Shown: one piece after another, positions 55,860-64,000 of the stretch
How positions within the stretch are numbered: the first letter of the stretch is position 1
Layout: each line of letters opens with the position of its first letter
Position numbers and translations under genes: made by a program
Source of the DNA: an uncultured Saprospiraceae bacterium
GTDB taxonomy: Bacteria; Bacteroidota; Bacteroidia; Chitinophagales; Saprospiraceae
DNA: 64,000 nt
Assembly: GCA_937929835.1 (NCBI GenBank)
Contig: CALFUU010000040.1
Location: 53,979-117,978, forward strand
Direction of reading: 5' to 3'
Notes under the pieces: model-generated
The model's input: only the letters and a program-made list of their open reading frames with translations
Database searches by the model: none
Told to the model about the DNA's origin: nothing

Positions 55860-56648
55860 CTAGCTATTAGTGCCTCTGAAATTTGGCTTCCGCTTCTCTA
55901 TAAATGCTGCAACACCTTCTTTGGTTTGGTCAGAAGCCATCGCTTTTCCGAAATAATCTATTTCCAATCCAAACCCATCTTGCTCCTTATCGAAATAAGC
56001 ATTGACTGTCTCGATAGTCTTGGCAACGGCATCAGGACCACGACTGCCTATCTTAGAGATGATTTTAGTAGCCACAGACATCAATTCCTGAGGTGGTGTG
56101 ACATGGGTGACCAAGCCGTATTCTAGAGCCTTAGTGGCGTCTATCATATCTGCAGTCAGAAGGAGCTCCATCGCCCTACCCTTACCCAGATATTGTATGA
56201 ATCTCTGAGAGCCACCATAGCCGGGTATCAAGCCTAGCTTTACCTCTGGCTGACCAAACATCGCATTATCGCTACATATCCGTAGATGACAAGCCATCGC
56301 TAATTCATTGCCTCCACCAAGTGAGTAGCCATTGATAGCTGCTATGACAGGCACAGGACATTGCTCTATACTGTTAAACACCTTATGCCCAAAAGCAGAT
56401 TTCTCGCTACCCTCCTCAGCTGTCAACCCAATGAACTCCTTGATATCAGCACCAGCAATAAAAGCCTTATCTCCAGAGCCAGTTATAATGATCCCCTTTA
56501 ATTCATCCAAGGGTAAGCCTTCACTGAACAAATAGCCTACCTCAGACATCACCGTATGGTTAATAGCATTTAGGGCCTTAGGTCGGTTGATGGTGATTAC
56601 GGCTATCCCATCTTTGATATCTACTAATAAAGTCTCGAGTGTTTTCAT
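55860..56648 (-). CDS. Enoyl-CoA hydratase/isomerase
   Basis: This 262-residue crotonase-fold protein has INRPKALNAIN, the oxyanion segment AFIAGADIKEF, GGGNELAMACHLR (first catalytic Glu) and PEVKLGLIPGYGGSQR (second catalytic Glu). Both acids are kept, so it is probably a hydratase acting on short-chain enoyl-CoA. The ATG at 56648 is chosen because the longer frame to 56699 runs into the glnS 3' end and adds an unrelated 17 residues. It sits between glnS (19 bp) and icmF (119 bp). Confidence 0.93.
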   Translation of the reverse strand: MKTLETLLVDIKDGIAVITINRPKALNAINHTVMSEVGYLFSEGLPLDELKGIIITGSGDKAFIAGADIKEFIGLTAEEGSEKSAFGHKVFNSIEQCPVPVIAAINGYSLGGGNELAMACHLRICSDNAMFGQPEVKLGLIPGYGGSQRFIQYLGKGRAMELLLTADMIDATKALEYGLVTHVTPPQELMSVATKIISKIGSRGPDAVAKTIETVNAYFDKEQDGFGLEIDYFGKAMASDQTKEGVAAFIEKRKPNFRGTNS

Positions 56649-56667
56649 TTCAATCTTAGATTTACAA

Positions 56668-58356
56668 TTATTTCTTCTGCATTTTGGCCCAGCTATCACG
56701 CATCGTTACTGTTCGATTAAATACCAATTTATCTGGAGTAGAATCGGCATCTTTAATAAAGTATCCTTTTCGCATAAACTGTAATGGCTCTGTTTCTCCA
56801 ACCTCCTTGAGATGGGCCTCAGCAATGGCTTCATTATTGATCACGAGTGACTCCTTGTTGAAGAACTCTAGAAAGTCCTTGTCCTCGTGTCCAGTCGGCG
56901 TAGGATCGACAAACAGGCGATCGTATAACCTCAACTCTAGAGGTATCCCTGAAGTAGAATCTACCCAGTGCATCGTGCCTTTCACTTTAATACCGGAGTT
57001 ATCACTACCACTCTTACTCTCTGGAAAATACTTACAGTGCACTTCTGTAATATTACCAGCCTCATCTTGCAGATACTTTTCTGCTTGGATGATATAGGCT
57101 CCCTTAAGTCTCACGTGCTTATCAGGTGCTAGTCGGAAATACTTCTTAGGTGGATCTATCATAAAATCTCCGCGCTCTATCCATATCTCTCTGGAGAAGG
57201 TCATCATATGCTCTCCAGCAGAATCGTCTTGCGGATTATTCTTAGACGGTAAGTTTTCGACTTGACCCTCAGGATAATTTGTTATGACGAGTTTCAATGG
57301 ATCCATTACGACCATCGCCCTCGTAGCGACTTGATTCAAGTCATCTCGGATTATGGATTCTAGCAACTCCATTTCTTGCAGATTATCTCGCTTCTGTACA
57401 CCTGTCTGTGCACAGAATCTTCTTATCGATTGCGGGAGATAGCCTCTTCTGCGCATACCCGACAAGGTTGACATTCTAGGATCATCCCAGCCACTCACGA
57501 GACCTTCTTCTACGAGCTTAAGGAGTCTTCTCTTAGATGTGATCATATACGCCACATTCATCCTCGCAAACTCGTATTGCTTAGATGGAAAGATGCCCAG
57601 CTTCTCGACAAACCAATCATACAAGGGTCGGTGATGCATAAACTCTAGGGAGCAGCAGCTGTGTGTGATGTTCTCTATAGAATCCGACTGCCCGTGAGCG
57701 AAGTCATACATCGGATAGATACACCACTCATCGCCTGTATTGTGGTGGTGCGCATGCTTAATCCTGTAGATCACAGGATCCCGCATCAGCATATTAGGCG
57801 CGGTCATATCTATCTTGGCTCGGAGGACCATAGCGCCGTCTGGGAAATCGCCGGCTTTCATCTTGTGGAAAAGCTCGAGATTTTCTTCAGGCTTTCTATC
57901 TCTGAAGGGACTTGCCTTGCCTGGCTTGGTCGGTGTGCCCTTCATCTCTGCCATCTCTTCTGGTGTAGAAGAATCTACGTAAGCCAAGCCTTTATTGATC
58001 AAATCTTCGGCGTAGGCGTAGAGCTGCGGGAAGTAGTTGGACGTATATAGCGCCTCGCCTTCCCACTGATAGCCGAGCCAGTTGATATCTTTTTTTATAG
58101 AGTTGACATATTCTACGTCTTCCTTGACAGGATTGGTATCGTCAAATCTGAGATTGGTCTTACCACCATATTGCTTAGCTGTCTCAAAATTGATCCAGAT
58201 GGCCTTAGCGTGGCCGATGTGCAGGTAGCCATTAGGCTCTGGCGGGAATCGCATATGGACCCTACCCTCGTGCTTACCTGAGGCGATATCGGCTTCGATA
58301 ATTTCTTGTATAAAATTCTTACTCTCTTTGACTTCTTTATTTTCGTTTTGACTCAT
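56668..58356 (-). CDS. glnS: Glutaminyl-tRNA synthetase
   Basis: This 562-residue class I synthetase charges tRNA-Gln directly. It has the RFPPEPNGYLHIGHAKA signature (HIGH at 46-49), the KMSKS-equivalent TSKRRL, the GWDDPRMSTLSGMRRRG segment, and C-terminal anticodon-binding beta-barrels (about 350-555). The length is normal. It is 50 bp downstream of argS and 19 bp upstream of the enoyl-CoA hydratase, all leftward. Confidence 0.97.
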   Translation of the reverse strand: MSQNENKEVKESKNFIQEIIEADIASGKHEGRVHMRFPPEPNGYLHIGHAKAIWINFETAKQYGGKTNLRFDDTNPVKEDVEYVNSIKKDINWLGYQWEGEALYTSNYFPQLYAYAEDLINKGLAYVDSSTPEEMAEMKGTPTKPGKASPFRDRKPEENLELFHKMKAGDFPDGAMVLRAKIDMTAPNMLMRDPVIYRIKHAHHHNTGDEWCIYPMYDFAHGQSDSIENITHSCCSLEFMHHRPLYDWFVEKLGIFPSKQYEFARMNVAYMITSKRRLLKLVEEGLVSGWDDPRMSTLSGMRRRGYLPQSIRRFCAQTGVQKRDNLQEMELLESIIRDDLNQVATRAMVVMDPLKLVITNYPEGQVENLPSKNNPQDDSAGEHMMTFSREIWIERGDFMIDPPKKYFRLAPDKHVRLKGAYIIQAEKYLQDEAGNITEVHCKYFPESKSGSDNSGIKVKGTMHWVDSTSGIPLELRLYDRLFVDPTPTGHEDKDFLEFFNKESLVINNEAIAEAHLKEVGETEPLQFMRKGYFIKDADSTPDKLVFNRTVTMRDSWAKMQKK

Positions 58357-58406
58357 TGTCTTATTTTTTGATTGATCGACCTATCCACATTTCTCTTGGA
58401 TAAGCT

Positions 58407-60248
58407 TTACATATATTCTGGCATTTCCATTCCGAGCAACTGCATAGATGACTCTAGAATAGATCCAATAGTCTGCGATAGATACAATCTATTTTGCTTG
58501 AGACTTTCGGTTTCCGCATTGAGGATTCTGCAATCGTGATAAAATCTGTGGAAACTCTTAGCTAAAGTATAACTGTAGTTCGCAATGATACTCGGGTCAT
58601 ACTTATTGAAAGCCTCTTCTAATACGTGGGGATATTGTGACAGCTGCACGATAAGGTCCCTTTCTAAATTATTAAACTCTAAAGCCTCTTGTGGTTGATC
58701 TGCTTTAGTGACTCCAGCTTTTCTAAAAATGGATTGTATCCGCACATAAGCATTCTGGATATAAGGACCCGTCTGACCTTGCATATCCACAGACTCTTTG
58801 GGATCAAAAGTCATCCGCTTTTTAGGATTGACCTTGATAATAAAATATTTCAAAGCCGAGAGTCCTACCTTGCGGTATATTTCTTCTTGCTCTTCTGTAC
58901 TGATACCTTCTAGGCCACCGCGCTCTTGCGAGGCTTTGCGAGCTTCGCCAATCACTTCTTCTACTAGATCATCGGCATCGACGACAGTGCCTTCTCTAGA
59001 CTTCATCTTGCCAGACGGTAGATCTACCATCCCATATGATAGATGATACAGGCTATCTGCGTAAGGCTCTCCTAATCGCTTCAGAATTTCGAACAATACT
59101 TTAAAGTGGTAATCCTGCTCATCCGCTACCACATAGACGAGATGGTCCATTTTGTACTGCTCGTAACGCTGGTGTGCTGTACCTAAGTCTTGTGTCACAT
59201 AGACCGACGTGCCGTCACTTCTCAAGACGATCTTGTGATCCATCTTGGCGGACTCGAGGTCTATCCAAGTACTGCCATCATCCTTCTTATAAAACACCCC
59301 AGACTTTAATCCCTCATCTACAAATTCCTTCCCCAGCAAGTAGGTCTCTGACTCGTAATTATTGTAATCAAAATCGACGCCTAGTTTCTTATACGTCGTC
59401 TCGAAACCATCGTAGACCCAGCCATTCATTTTTTCCCATAGTGCTTTCACCTCTGGATTGTCGGCTTCCCACTTGAGGAGCATCTCCTTGGTACGAGCAC
59501 CTATAGCACTGTACTCATTAAAATATTTGTTCTTGTAGCCTTTGAAAAAAGTCTCTGCATCCTGCCCTTCTTTCGCCAAGGAAGAAAAAACTTCTTGACC
59601 TACATCCGTCTCTTGCCACGCCTTGTATTCTTTTTGGAAGACTTGCTCAAAAGCCACATAGTAAGAGCCGACAAAGTGATCACCTTTAGTGCCCGTGCTC
59701 TCTGGTGTCTTGCCCTCTCCGAGATCTTGCCAAGCTATCATCGACTTGCAGACAGCGATGCCTCGGTCATTAATGACTTGGGTCTTTATCACCTTGTATC
59801 CATTGGCCTCCGCAATCTGCGCCATAGACCAACCTAAAAGGATGTTTCGAATATGGCCAAGATGAAGGGGCTTGTTGGTATTGGGTGAGGAGAACTCTAC
59901 CATAAAGGTCTTCCCATTGGCTGGCTTAGACCCAAAGGTCTCGTCTCCTACTGTGGATAAGGCTGTGGACCAAAATCCATCATTTAAGCTCAGATTCAAG
60001 AAACCCTTAACGACGTTAAAGTCAGAAACGATAGACGAATTCTCTTTTAGATAAGCACCCATTTGCTCCCCTAGGACTTCTGGTTTGTTCTTAAGTGCCT
60101 TGACTAGGGGGAAGGTGACAAAAGTATATTCACCCTCAAATTCCTTCTTTGTAGGACTTACAATTAATTGATTATCAGGTAGTTGATAGTCAAATACGTG
60201 CTTGATAGCTCCCTTTATTTCCGCTTGCAGATTTGCCAGCATTCCCAT
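58407..60248 (-). CDS. argS: Arginyl-tRNA synthetase
   Basis: This 613-residue class I synthetase has the N-terminal ArgS-specific domain (about 1-105), the FSSPNTNKPLHLGHIRN signature (HLGH at 129-132), a long connective insertion, the KMKSREG loop, and a C-terminal DALR anticodon-binding domain ending in MPEYM. The start is ATG at 60248; an ATG two codons later is an alternative. A TATTTTCG sequence at 60273-60266 may be a variant -7 box. It is the first gene of the leftward argS-glnS run. Confidence 0.97.
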   Translation of the reverse strand: MGMLANLQAEIKGAIKHVFDYQLPDNQLIVSPTKKEFEGEYTFVTFPLVKALKNKPEVLGEQMGAYLKENSSIVSDFNVVKGFLNLSLNDGFWSTALSTVGDETFGSKPANGKTFMVEFSSPNTNKPLHLGHIRNILLGWSMAQIAEANGYKVIKTQVINDRGIAVCKSMIAWQDLGEGKTPESTGTKGDHFVGSYYVAFEQVFQKEYKAWQETDVGQEVFSSLAKEGQDAETFFKGYKNKYFNEYSAIGARTKEMLLKWEADNPEVKALWEKMNGWVYDGFETTYKKLGVDFDYNNYESETYLLGKEFVDEGLKSGVFYKKDDGSTWIDLESAKMDHKIVLRSDGTSVYVTQDLGTAHQRYEQYKMDHLVYVVADEQDYHFKVLFEILKRLGEPYADSLYHLSYGMVDLPSGKMKSREGTVVDADDLVEEVIGEARKASQERGGLEGISTEEQEEIYRKVGLSALKYFIIKVNPKKRMTFDPKESVDMQGQTGPYIQNAYVRIQSIFRKAGVTKADQPQEALEFNNLERDLIVQLSQYPHVLEEAFNKYDPSIIANYSYTLAKSFHRFYHDCRILNAETESLKQNRLYLSQTIGSILESSMQLLGMEMPEYM

Positions 60249-60332
60249 AACTCATAATTAGACAACGAAAATACTCTATATCGAGAAGGTATTCTTATAG
60301 ATCCCCTAAGAAGGGAACGAACTGCGTATAGC

Positions 60333-60881
60333 TTATTGAGGCTGAGATCCAAAGAAACTAAAGATAGTCTGCCCATAGTTGCGCTGCTCTATGAGGTGGC
60401 TGTGCTTAGACATATCTACTTGAGGATTGTGTTCTAGCACCAAGAAACCTTGATCCGCTATCATCCCTTGGTCGAGAATCAAGTCGGGTATTTCTGGAAT
60501 ATTTTGTAGAGGGTATGGTGGTCCTGCAAAGATGTAATCGTACTGCTCTTCGCATCTCTTGATAAAGGTAAAGACATTCATACGGTGTATGGTGAGATAG
60601 GCTTCTATATCTAACTTCTCAGCCATCTGCTTGGCAAAGGCGACGCAGCCAGGAAACTTATCTACATAGGTGGCATCTGTACAACCTCTTGATATGCACT
60701 CATAACAGTGATTGCCCGTACCGCCAAAGAGATCTAGGAACTTAATGTCTTCGAAGTCTATGCGATTAGCCAATATATTATACAGGCCCTCTTTGGATAT
60801 ATCTGTAGTCGGTCGTGTGGGCCACTTCTTGGCGGGTGGCGTAAAACGATGACCCTTAAACTGTCCTCCAATTATCCGCAT
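60333..60881 (-). CDS. rsmD: RsmD-family rRNA methyltransferase with altered catalytic motif
   Basis: This 182-residue Rossmann-fold methyltransferase belongs to the RsmD family (16S rRNA guanine-966 N2). It begins MRIIGGQFKGHRF, has RPTTDISKEGLYNIL and an AdoMet-binding LDLFGGTGN (49-57). The catalytic motif normally D/N-PP-Y/F reads GPPY (120-123), so the acidic or amide residue is Gly. The motif I follow-up NHCYECISRG is also unusual next to the NISYEF common in Bacteroidota as I recall. It overlaps the DUF3822 gene by 10 bp. Confidence 0.88.
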   Translation of the reverse strand: MRIIGGQFKGHRFTPPAKKWPTRPTTDISKEGLYNILANRIDFEDIKFLDLFGGTGNHCYECISRGCTDATYVDKFPGCVAFAKQMAEKLDIEAYLTIHRMNVFTFIKRCEEQYDYIFAGPPYPLQNIPEIPDLILDQGMIADQGFLVLEHNPQVDMSKHSHLIEQRNYGQTIFSFFGSQPQ

Positions 60882-61663
60882 AGTCTACATATCTGAAGGT
60901 CATAGTAATGAGATTGCGGGGCTGGGCGATCTGCATCAATTTTTATCTCTTCGCCTATCAGTTGCAGCTGGGGAAAATACTTGACCAGTTCACTTTCTAG
61001 AAAGGACTTACCGAGATTATCACCCCCTAAGAATAAAGGCTGTGACGCTGTGTTGATACCTAAGGATTGACAGATCATCAAAAGGAAATACAGACAATCC
61101 AACTTATGAGCACAAGGGTACTGGTTGTACATCCTGAATCCCTTATTGTCGACCAGTGTAATATGCACCATTCCTTGGCCGATATAGCAGAGCAAACCCT
61201 TTTTATATTTATGATTGACCTCTGCCATTGCAGTAGAAAGATGCCTAGGCGTAGCATAGAGACTTTTACTGATTTTTTTCTTAAAGTGGGGTTCCAAGTA
61301 GTGTAGTGTCTTGATATCTTGGAAAGAGAATTGATCCACGAGCTTTCTGTATCCACTTAATTTCTGGACGTCGTACAATCCGTGGAAGTAAACGTCAAAA
61401 AACTCCTCTTCATAATCTAAGGCATCGAGATGAACATAAGGTTTTACGGCTGAGAGTACTTTAACAGTCTCTAGGTTGTATTGATGGTCCCATAATGTGG
61501 AAACCCCTTGGAGACTAACATAGGGATGATACCCAGTCTTTTTTAGAGTACTGGTCTTGTCCCAAAGCCCATAAAAAAAACTGTCTGCATACAAGACGAC
61601 AGACAGTTCACTTATATCCTTTGGATCAGCAATGTTGTCAAATGCCAGTCCTGATTTGTTCAT
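60872..61663 (-). CDS. DUF3822 family protein
   Basis: This 263-residue cytosolic protein belongs by pattern to DUF3822, a Bacteroidota family usually encoded beside rsmD. Segments such as KGLLCYIGQGMVHITLVDNKGF, NQYPCAHKLDCLYFLLMICQSLG and LFLGGDNL resemble an actin-like (PilM/ASKHA) fold: a core strand pair, then helix, then a glycine turn. That resemblance is my inference. Its ATG follows immediately after the stop of the pilin-like gene, and it overlaps rsmD by 10 bp, so the three form a tight operon. Confidence 0.82.
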   Translation of the reverse strand: MNKSGLAFDNIADPKDISELSVVLYADSFFYGLWDKTSTLKKTGYHPYVSLQGVSTLWDHQYNLETVKVLSAVKPYVHLDALDYEEEFFDVYFHGLYDVQKLSGYRKLVDQFSFQDIKTLHYLEPHFKKKISKSLYATPRHLSTAMAEVNHKYKKGLLCYIGQGMVHITLVDNKGFRMYNQYPCAHKLDCLYFLLMICQSLGINTASQPLFLGGDNLGKSFLESELVKYFPQLQLIGEEIKIDADRPAPQSHYYDLQICRLCG

Positions 61664-62272
61664 TTAGTTCATCGACCAATTACCTGCTAGATTGGGAGCA
61701 TTCATATCACCAAATTTGATGGGATTATTAGGGTCATAAGAGTTATCGTATTTCATATACTTAGTATCTGCATACTCCCCCATAAAGTTTTTCCATCTTG
61801 TTCCTACTTCTACGACATTTACCAAAGTAGACTGATAAGTCATTGTATCTGCTGCAATAGTATAGGTATCTCCGTTGGTGAAAGGGACATATCTGAGAGA
61901 GTCGATATTCGGCACTGTCATATCCTTTCTTATAAACAGATTGCTGAATGAATCAATAGCACTCCTGTAAGTTATCACCTCTCTAAACTCTTCTGTACTC
62001 TTCTTATCGTCCTTATCACCAAATATTGTCACTATTTTGATGCTGTCCGTCTTGAGGACTTGTGCAAGGGTATCAAAATTGTGGGCATATTGGCCTGTAG
62101 CCAACTTGAATACTTCCTGAGCAGTCCTGATATTCTCTAAAGAGTTGACCACTTTAGCCTTTCGGGTACTTTTAACTGCTTGAAATTCAATAGGTTCCTT
62201 AATATTCAGCACTAAGGCATAAATTAAAAAAAGGACTAATCCGGTCAGTAATAAGCTTATAATCGTCTTCAT
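61664..62272 (-). CDS. Membrane-anchored pilin-like hypothetical protein
   Basis: This 202-residue protein has one N-terminal transmembrane helix (about 4-24) followed by a helix reading KVVNSLENIRTAQEVFKLATGQYAHNFDTL. This recalls the alpha1 extension and GxY of type II/IV pseudopilins, but no prepilin peptidase site (G-F-x3-E) is present. The remainder is a globular exported domain. It has no named family that I recognise. It is the first gene of the operon with DUF3822 and rsmD. Confidence 0.8.
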   Translation of the reverse strand: MKTIISLLLTGLVLFLIYALVLNIKEPIEFQAVKSTRKAKVVNSLENIRTAQEVFKLATGQYAHNFDTLAQVLKTDSIKIVTIFGDKDDKKSTEEFREVITYRSAIDSFSNLFIRKDMTVPNIDSLRYVPFTNGDTYTIAADTMTYQSTLVNVVEVGTRWKNFMGEYADTKYMKYDNSYDPNNPIKFGDMNAPNLAGNWSMN

Positions 62273-62399
62273 TTGCTACTTCTATTCTACAAAATACGTG
62301 TTGCAAGGGTCAATCGACCCGAGATTTGTAAAAAAAACAATTTTTATTAACAAATCAATACAATCGACCGCTTTAAGTACAAGGATGCCGTCAAAGGCA

Positions 62400-62429
62400 T
62401 TGTTGGTGGGTGAATATCGATTATTTTTG
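62400..62429 (+). promoter_or_regulatory. tsaD promoter, ending 4 nt before GTG
   Basis: TTG at 62400-62402, a 19-nt spacer and TATTTTTG at 62422-62429 match the Bacteroidota consensus. CATC separates the box from the GTG at 62434, so the mRNA is predicted to be leaderless. Confidence 0.7.
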
Positions 62430-62433
62430 CATC

Positions 62434-63441
62434 GTGGGAAAGGATATACGCATACTTGCAATAGAATCATCATGTGATGACACTTCGGCGGCTATCATCA
62501 AGAATGGCGAAGTACTGAGCAATATTGTCTCGGTACAAACAGCCCATAAGGAATATGGCGGCGTTGTGCCCGAATTGGCCTCAAGGGAGCATCAAGTGCA
62601 TATCGTGCCTGTAGTCGATGCTGCCCTCAAAAAAGCAGAAGTCAGACTAGATGAGCTCGATGGGATAGCCTTCACTAGAGGCCCTGGACTACTGGGCAGC
62701 CTGATAGTCGGTGTGACCTTTGCGAAGTCCCTCGCACTCCGGCTAGAGATACCACTCATCGAAGTGCATCATATGCATGCGCACGTGCTGGCCCATTATG
62801 CAGAAGCGCCGCACCCTCAGCTCCCATTCCTTTGCCTGACGGTCTCTGGCGGTCATACGCAGATTGTAAAAGTGCACAGTCACCTAAATATGGAAATCTT
62901 GGGGCAAACCCTAGATGATGCCGCGGGAGAGGCCTTTGATAAAGCAGGAAAGATGCTTGGCCTACCCTATCCAGCAGGTCCAGTGATGGATAAAAAGGCG
63001 CAAGAGGGAGAGGCAAAATTTACCTTCTCCAAGTCTAAGGTAAAAGGTCTGGATTTTAGCTTTTCCGGATTGAAGACATCTATACTTTACTTTCTACGGG
63101 ATCAAATGAAAGAAGACCCACAATTTATCGACAGAGAATTGGTCAACATCTGTGCTTCTGTACAAAAGAGCATCATCGATATGCTTATGGACAAACTAGA
63201 ACTCGCTGCCAAACAAACGGGCATCACAGAAATAGCCATAGCGGGTGGTGTCTCGGCCAATAGCGCATTAAGGACTACCCTACAAGATACTGCAAATCAA
63301 AAAGGATGGACGGCGTATATCCCTGCCTTCCAGTATTGCAGAGACAATGCAGCTATGATAGGCATCGCAGGATATTACAAGTACTTAGCTGGTGAGTTTG
63401 TCGATCAGGATATTACTGCCGAAGCGCGATTGGCCTTTTGA
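62434..63441 (+). CDS. tsaD: tRNA N6-adenosine threonylcarbamoyltransferase TsaD
   Basis: TsaD, with TsaB and TsaE, transfers threonylcarbamoyl to A37 of ANN-decoding tRNAs. The 335-residue ASKHA-fold protein has ILAIESSCDDTSAAII, GGVVPELASREH, the metal-binding HHMHAH (112-117), LTVSGGHTQ, and AGGVSANSALR. The start is set at GTG 62434. The longer frame to GTG 62410 would include the promoter -7 box and adds eight residues not seen in the family. Confidence 0.95.
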   Translation: MGKDIRILAIESSCDDTSAAIIKNGEVLSNIVSVQTAHKEYGGVVPELASREHQVHIVPVVDAALKKAEVRLDELDGIAFTRGPGLLGSLIVGVTFAKSLALRLEIPLIEVHHMHAHVLAHYAEAPHPQLPFLCLTVSGGHTQIVKVHSHLNMEILGQTLDDAAGEAFDKAGKMLGLPYPAGPVMDKKAQEGEAKFTFSKSKVKGLDFSFSGLKTSILYFLRDQMKEDPQFIDRELVNICASVQKSIIDMLMDKLELAAKQTGITEIAIAGGVSANSALRTTLQDTANQKGWTAYIPAFQYCRDNAAMIGIAGYYKYLAGEFVDQDITAEARLAF

Positions 63442-63448
63442 TAGATCA

Positions 63449-64000
63449 TCAAGACATTTTACTCTGAGCGTCGAGAATTTTCTTCTTGAGTGTTTCAAAT
63501 TCTTCGTCCGTTAAGACACCGTTGTCTCGCATCTCTGAAATAGATTCCAATTGCTTGACAAGGTCTTTGACTTTTGGCTGATCCGTCATTTCTTCTACTT
63601 TCTCCTCCGCTTTTTCGTACTTGACCTTTTCTTTGACTTCCATATCCTTGGCCATCTGCTTTCCCTTCTCAAATTTTTCGTCGTAGAAGTTTTTGAGTCG
63701 TTGAGGGTCAAAGTCTAACAAGGTCCCTCCTGTTTCAAAGTGCTTTTTGAATACTTCTCCTATGGCATATGTAGAGCCTCCAGATAACACAGCCAAAGTC
63801 AGCCCTCCGATAGCTGAGCCGATACCTGGTATAAACTTAACTGCTCTAGCCCCTAATCTAGCCAAGCCAGACCCCGTTAATGAAGTGATAATCGCCTTTC
63901 CCTCCGTTTCTTTAAAATCTATAGAATAGACCTTACACAACTGTCTGATCATATCCAATTGTATGGCTGTCACAGCAAAAAAGTCTGCTACAGGTACAGG
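63449..64000 (-). CDS. DUF697/SHOCT domain protein, 5' end beyond the window
   Basis: Only the C-terminal 183 codons are present. The frame runs open to the window edge through PVPVADFFAV, then TAIQLDMIRQLCKVY, so the GTG at 63973 is internal and not the start. The visible part has a DUF697-type region with two hydrophobic Gly/Ala-rich segments (RAVKFIPGIGSAIGGLTLAVLSGG), a charged helical stretch, and a SHOCT motif at the end (EMRDNGVLTDEEFETLKKKIL). DUF697 proteins such as YcjF-like are membrane-associated and often follow a GTPase domain. It converges with tsaD, 7 bp apart. Confidence 0.82.
   Translation of the reverse strand, partial: PVPVADFFAVTAIQLDMIRQLCKVYSIDFKETEGKAIITSLTGSGLARLGARAVKFIPGIGSAIGGLTLAVLSGGSTYAIGEVFKKHFETGGTLLDFDPQRLKNFYDEKFEKGKQMAKDMEVKEKVKYEKAEEKVEEMTDQPKVKDLVKQLESISEMRDNGVLTDEEFETLKKKILDAQSKMS

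Noticed and set aside
56649-56699. N-terminal extension of the enoyl-CoA hydratase
   Set aside because: The extension overlaps the glnS 3' end and is Cys/Lys/Arg-rich with no crotonase similarity; the ATG at 56648 is the normal start.
62307-62320. GGGTC-AATC-GACCC hairpin before the pilin-like gene
   Set aside because: Only a 5-bp stem without T-run or recurring copies; too weak to call an operator or terminator.
63949-63973. GTG at 63973 as the start of the DUF697/SHOCT protein
   Set aside because: The frame stays open and family-like to the window edge (PVPVADFFAV), so the gene continues beyond the window.
1-64000. tRNA or other structured RNA genes
   Set aside because: No GGTTCGAATCC-type T-loop with matching acceptor stems was noticed in the intergenic gaps; this was by eye, and a covariance-model scan would be decisive.

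Overview
The window looks like a chromosomal segment of a Bacteroidota bacterium, most plausibly a Saprospiria-type lineage. The signs are a PorP/SprF outer-membrane protein and a type IX secretion (T9SS) C-terminal sorting domain, a giant HYR-repeat surface protein, GEVED, dockerin and SprB-like modules, several Bacteroidota-restricted small families (DUF2795, DUF3822, DUF4296, DUF5683), and repeated promoter boxes of the Bacteroidota form TAnnTTTG instead of E. coli -10 boxes. The assignment below phylum level is inference. No rRNA, tRNA, CRISPR array, insertion sequence, integrase or phage gene was recognised, and most genes are housekeeping or envelope genes.

Layout. 1-5 kb: ribosomal proteins bL35 and bL20, a lone FtsX/MacB-type permease, queA, a DUF2795 gene and an EamA transporter. 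5-12 kb: an orphan receiver protein, an SH3/NlpC-like protein that has lost catalytic residues, PorP/SprF, a TlpA-like lipoprotein, an SDR, an acyl-CoA thioesterase, lipB, and a thioredoxin-dockerin protein. 12-17 kb: one 1574-residue secreted protein made of five composite repeats, two C-type lectin domains each inserted inside a HYR domain, a GEVED domain and a T9SS tail. 17-24 kb: a metallo-hydrolase, parA, parB, a DUF5683 protein, an OmpA-SPOR protein, fmt and a fused double ABC ATPase. 24-33 kb: an AsmA-family protein, a serine hydrolase gene broken by an in-frame amber codon, an LpxR-like protein, prfB with its programmed +1 frameshift, an FKBP lipoprotein and a DHH phosphoesterase. 33-43 kb: ndk, mutS2, aroC, a 1627-residue TamB-type protein and folP. 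43-52 kb: an M23 peptidase, a sixA/DUF4296/response regulator/histidine kinase cluster, an unrecognised 448-residue protein, a HAD phosphatase, a propeller-SprB-OmpA protein and an aquaporin. 52-64 kb: a leftward run argS-glnS-enoyl-CoA hydratase-icmF, a leftward run pilin-like/DUF3822/rsmD, then tsaD and the 3' part of a DUF697/SHOCT gene running off the window.

How the genes relate. Envelope biogenesis dominates (TamB, AsmA, OmpA-SPOR, LpxR-like, M23, FKBP, PorP/SprF and T9SS cargo). Translation is the second theme (bL35, bL20, RF2, ArgS, GlnS, Fmt, QueA, TsaD, RsmD). The enoyl-CoA hydratase and the fused acyl-CoA mutase suggest branched-chain or short-chain acyl-CoA metabolism.

The most interesting observations are the lectin-in-HYR architecture, the NlpC/P60-like pseudoenzyme, promoter boxes ending exactly 4 nt before start codons (predicted leaderless mRNAs), the amber-interrupted hydrolase, the RF2 frameshift cassette with a retained internal Shine-Dalgarno, an RsmD-like protein lacking the acidic or Asn residue of its catalytic motif, and a possible PilM-like/pilin-like pair beside rsmD. 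I did not find a convincing wholly new multi-gene defence or biosynthetic system.
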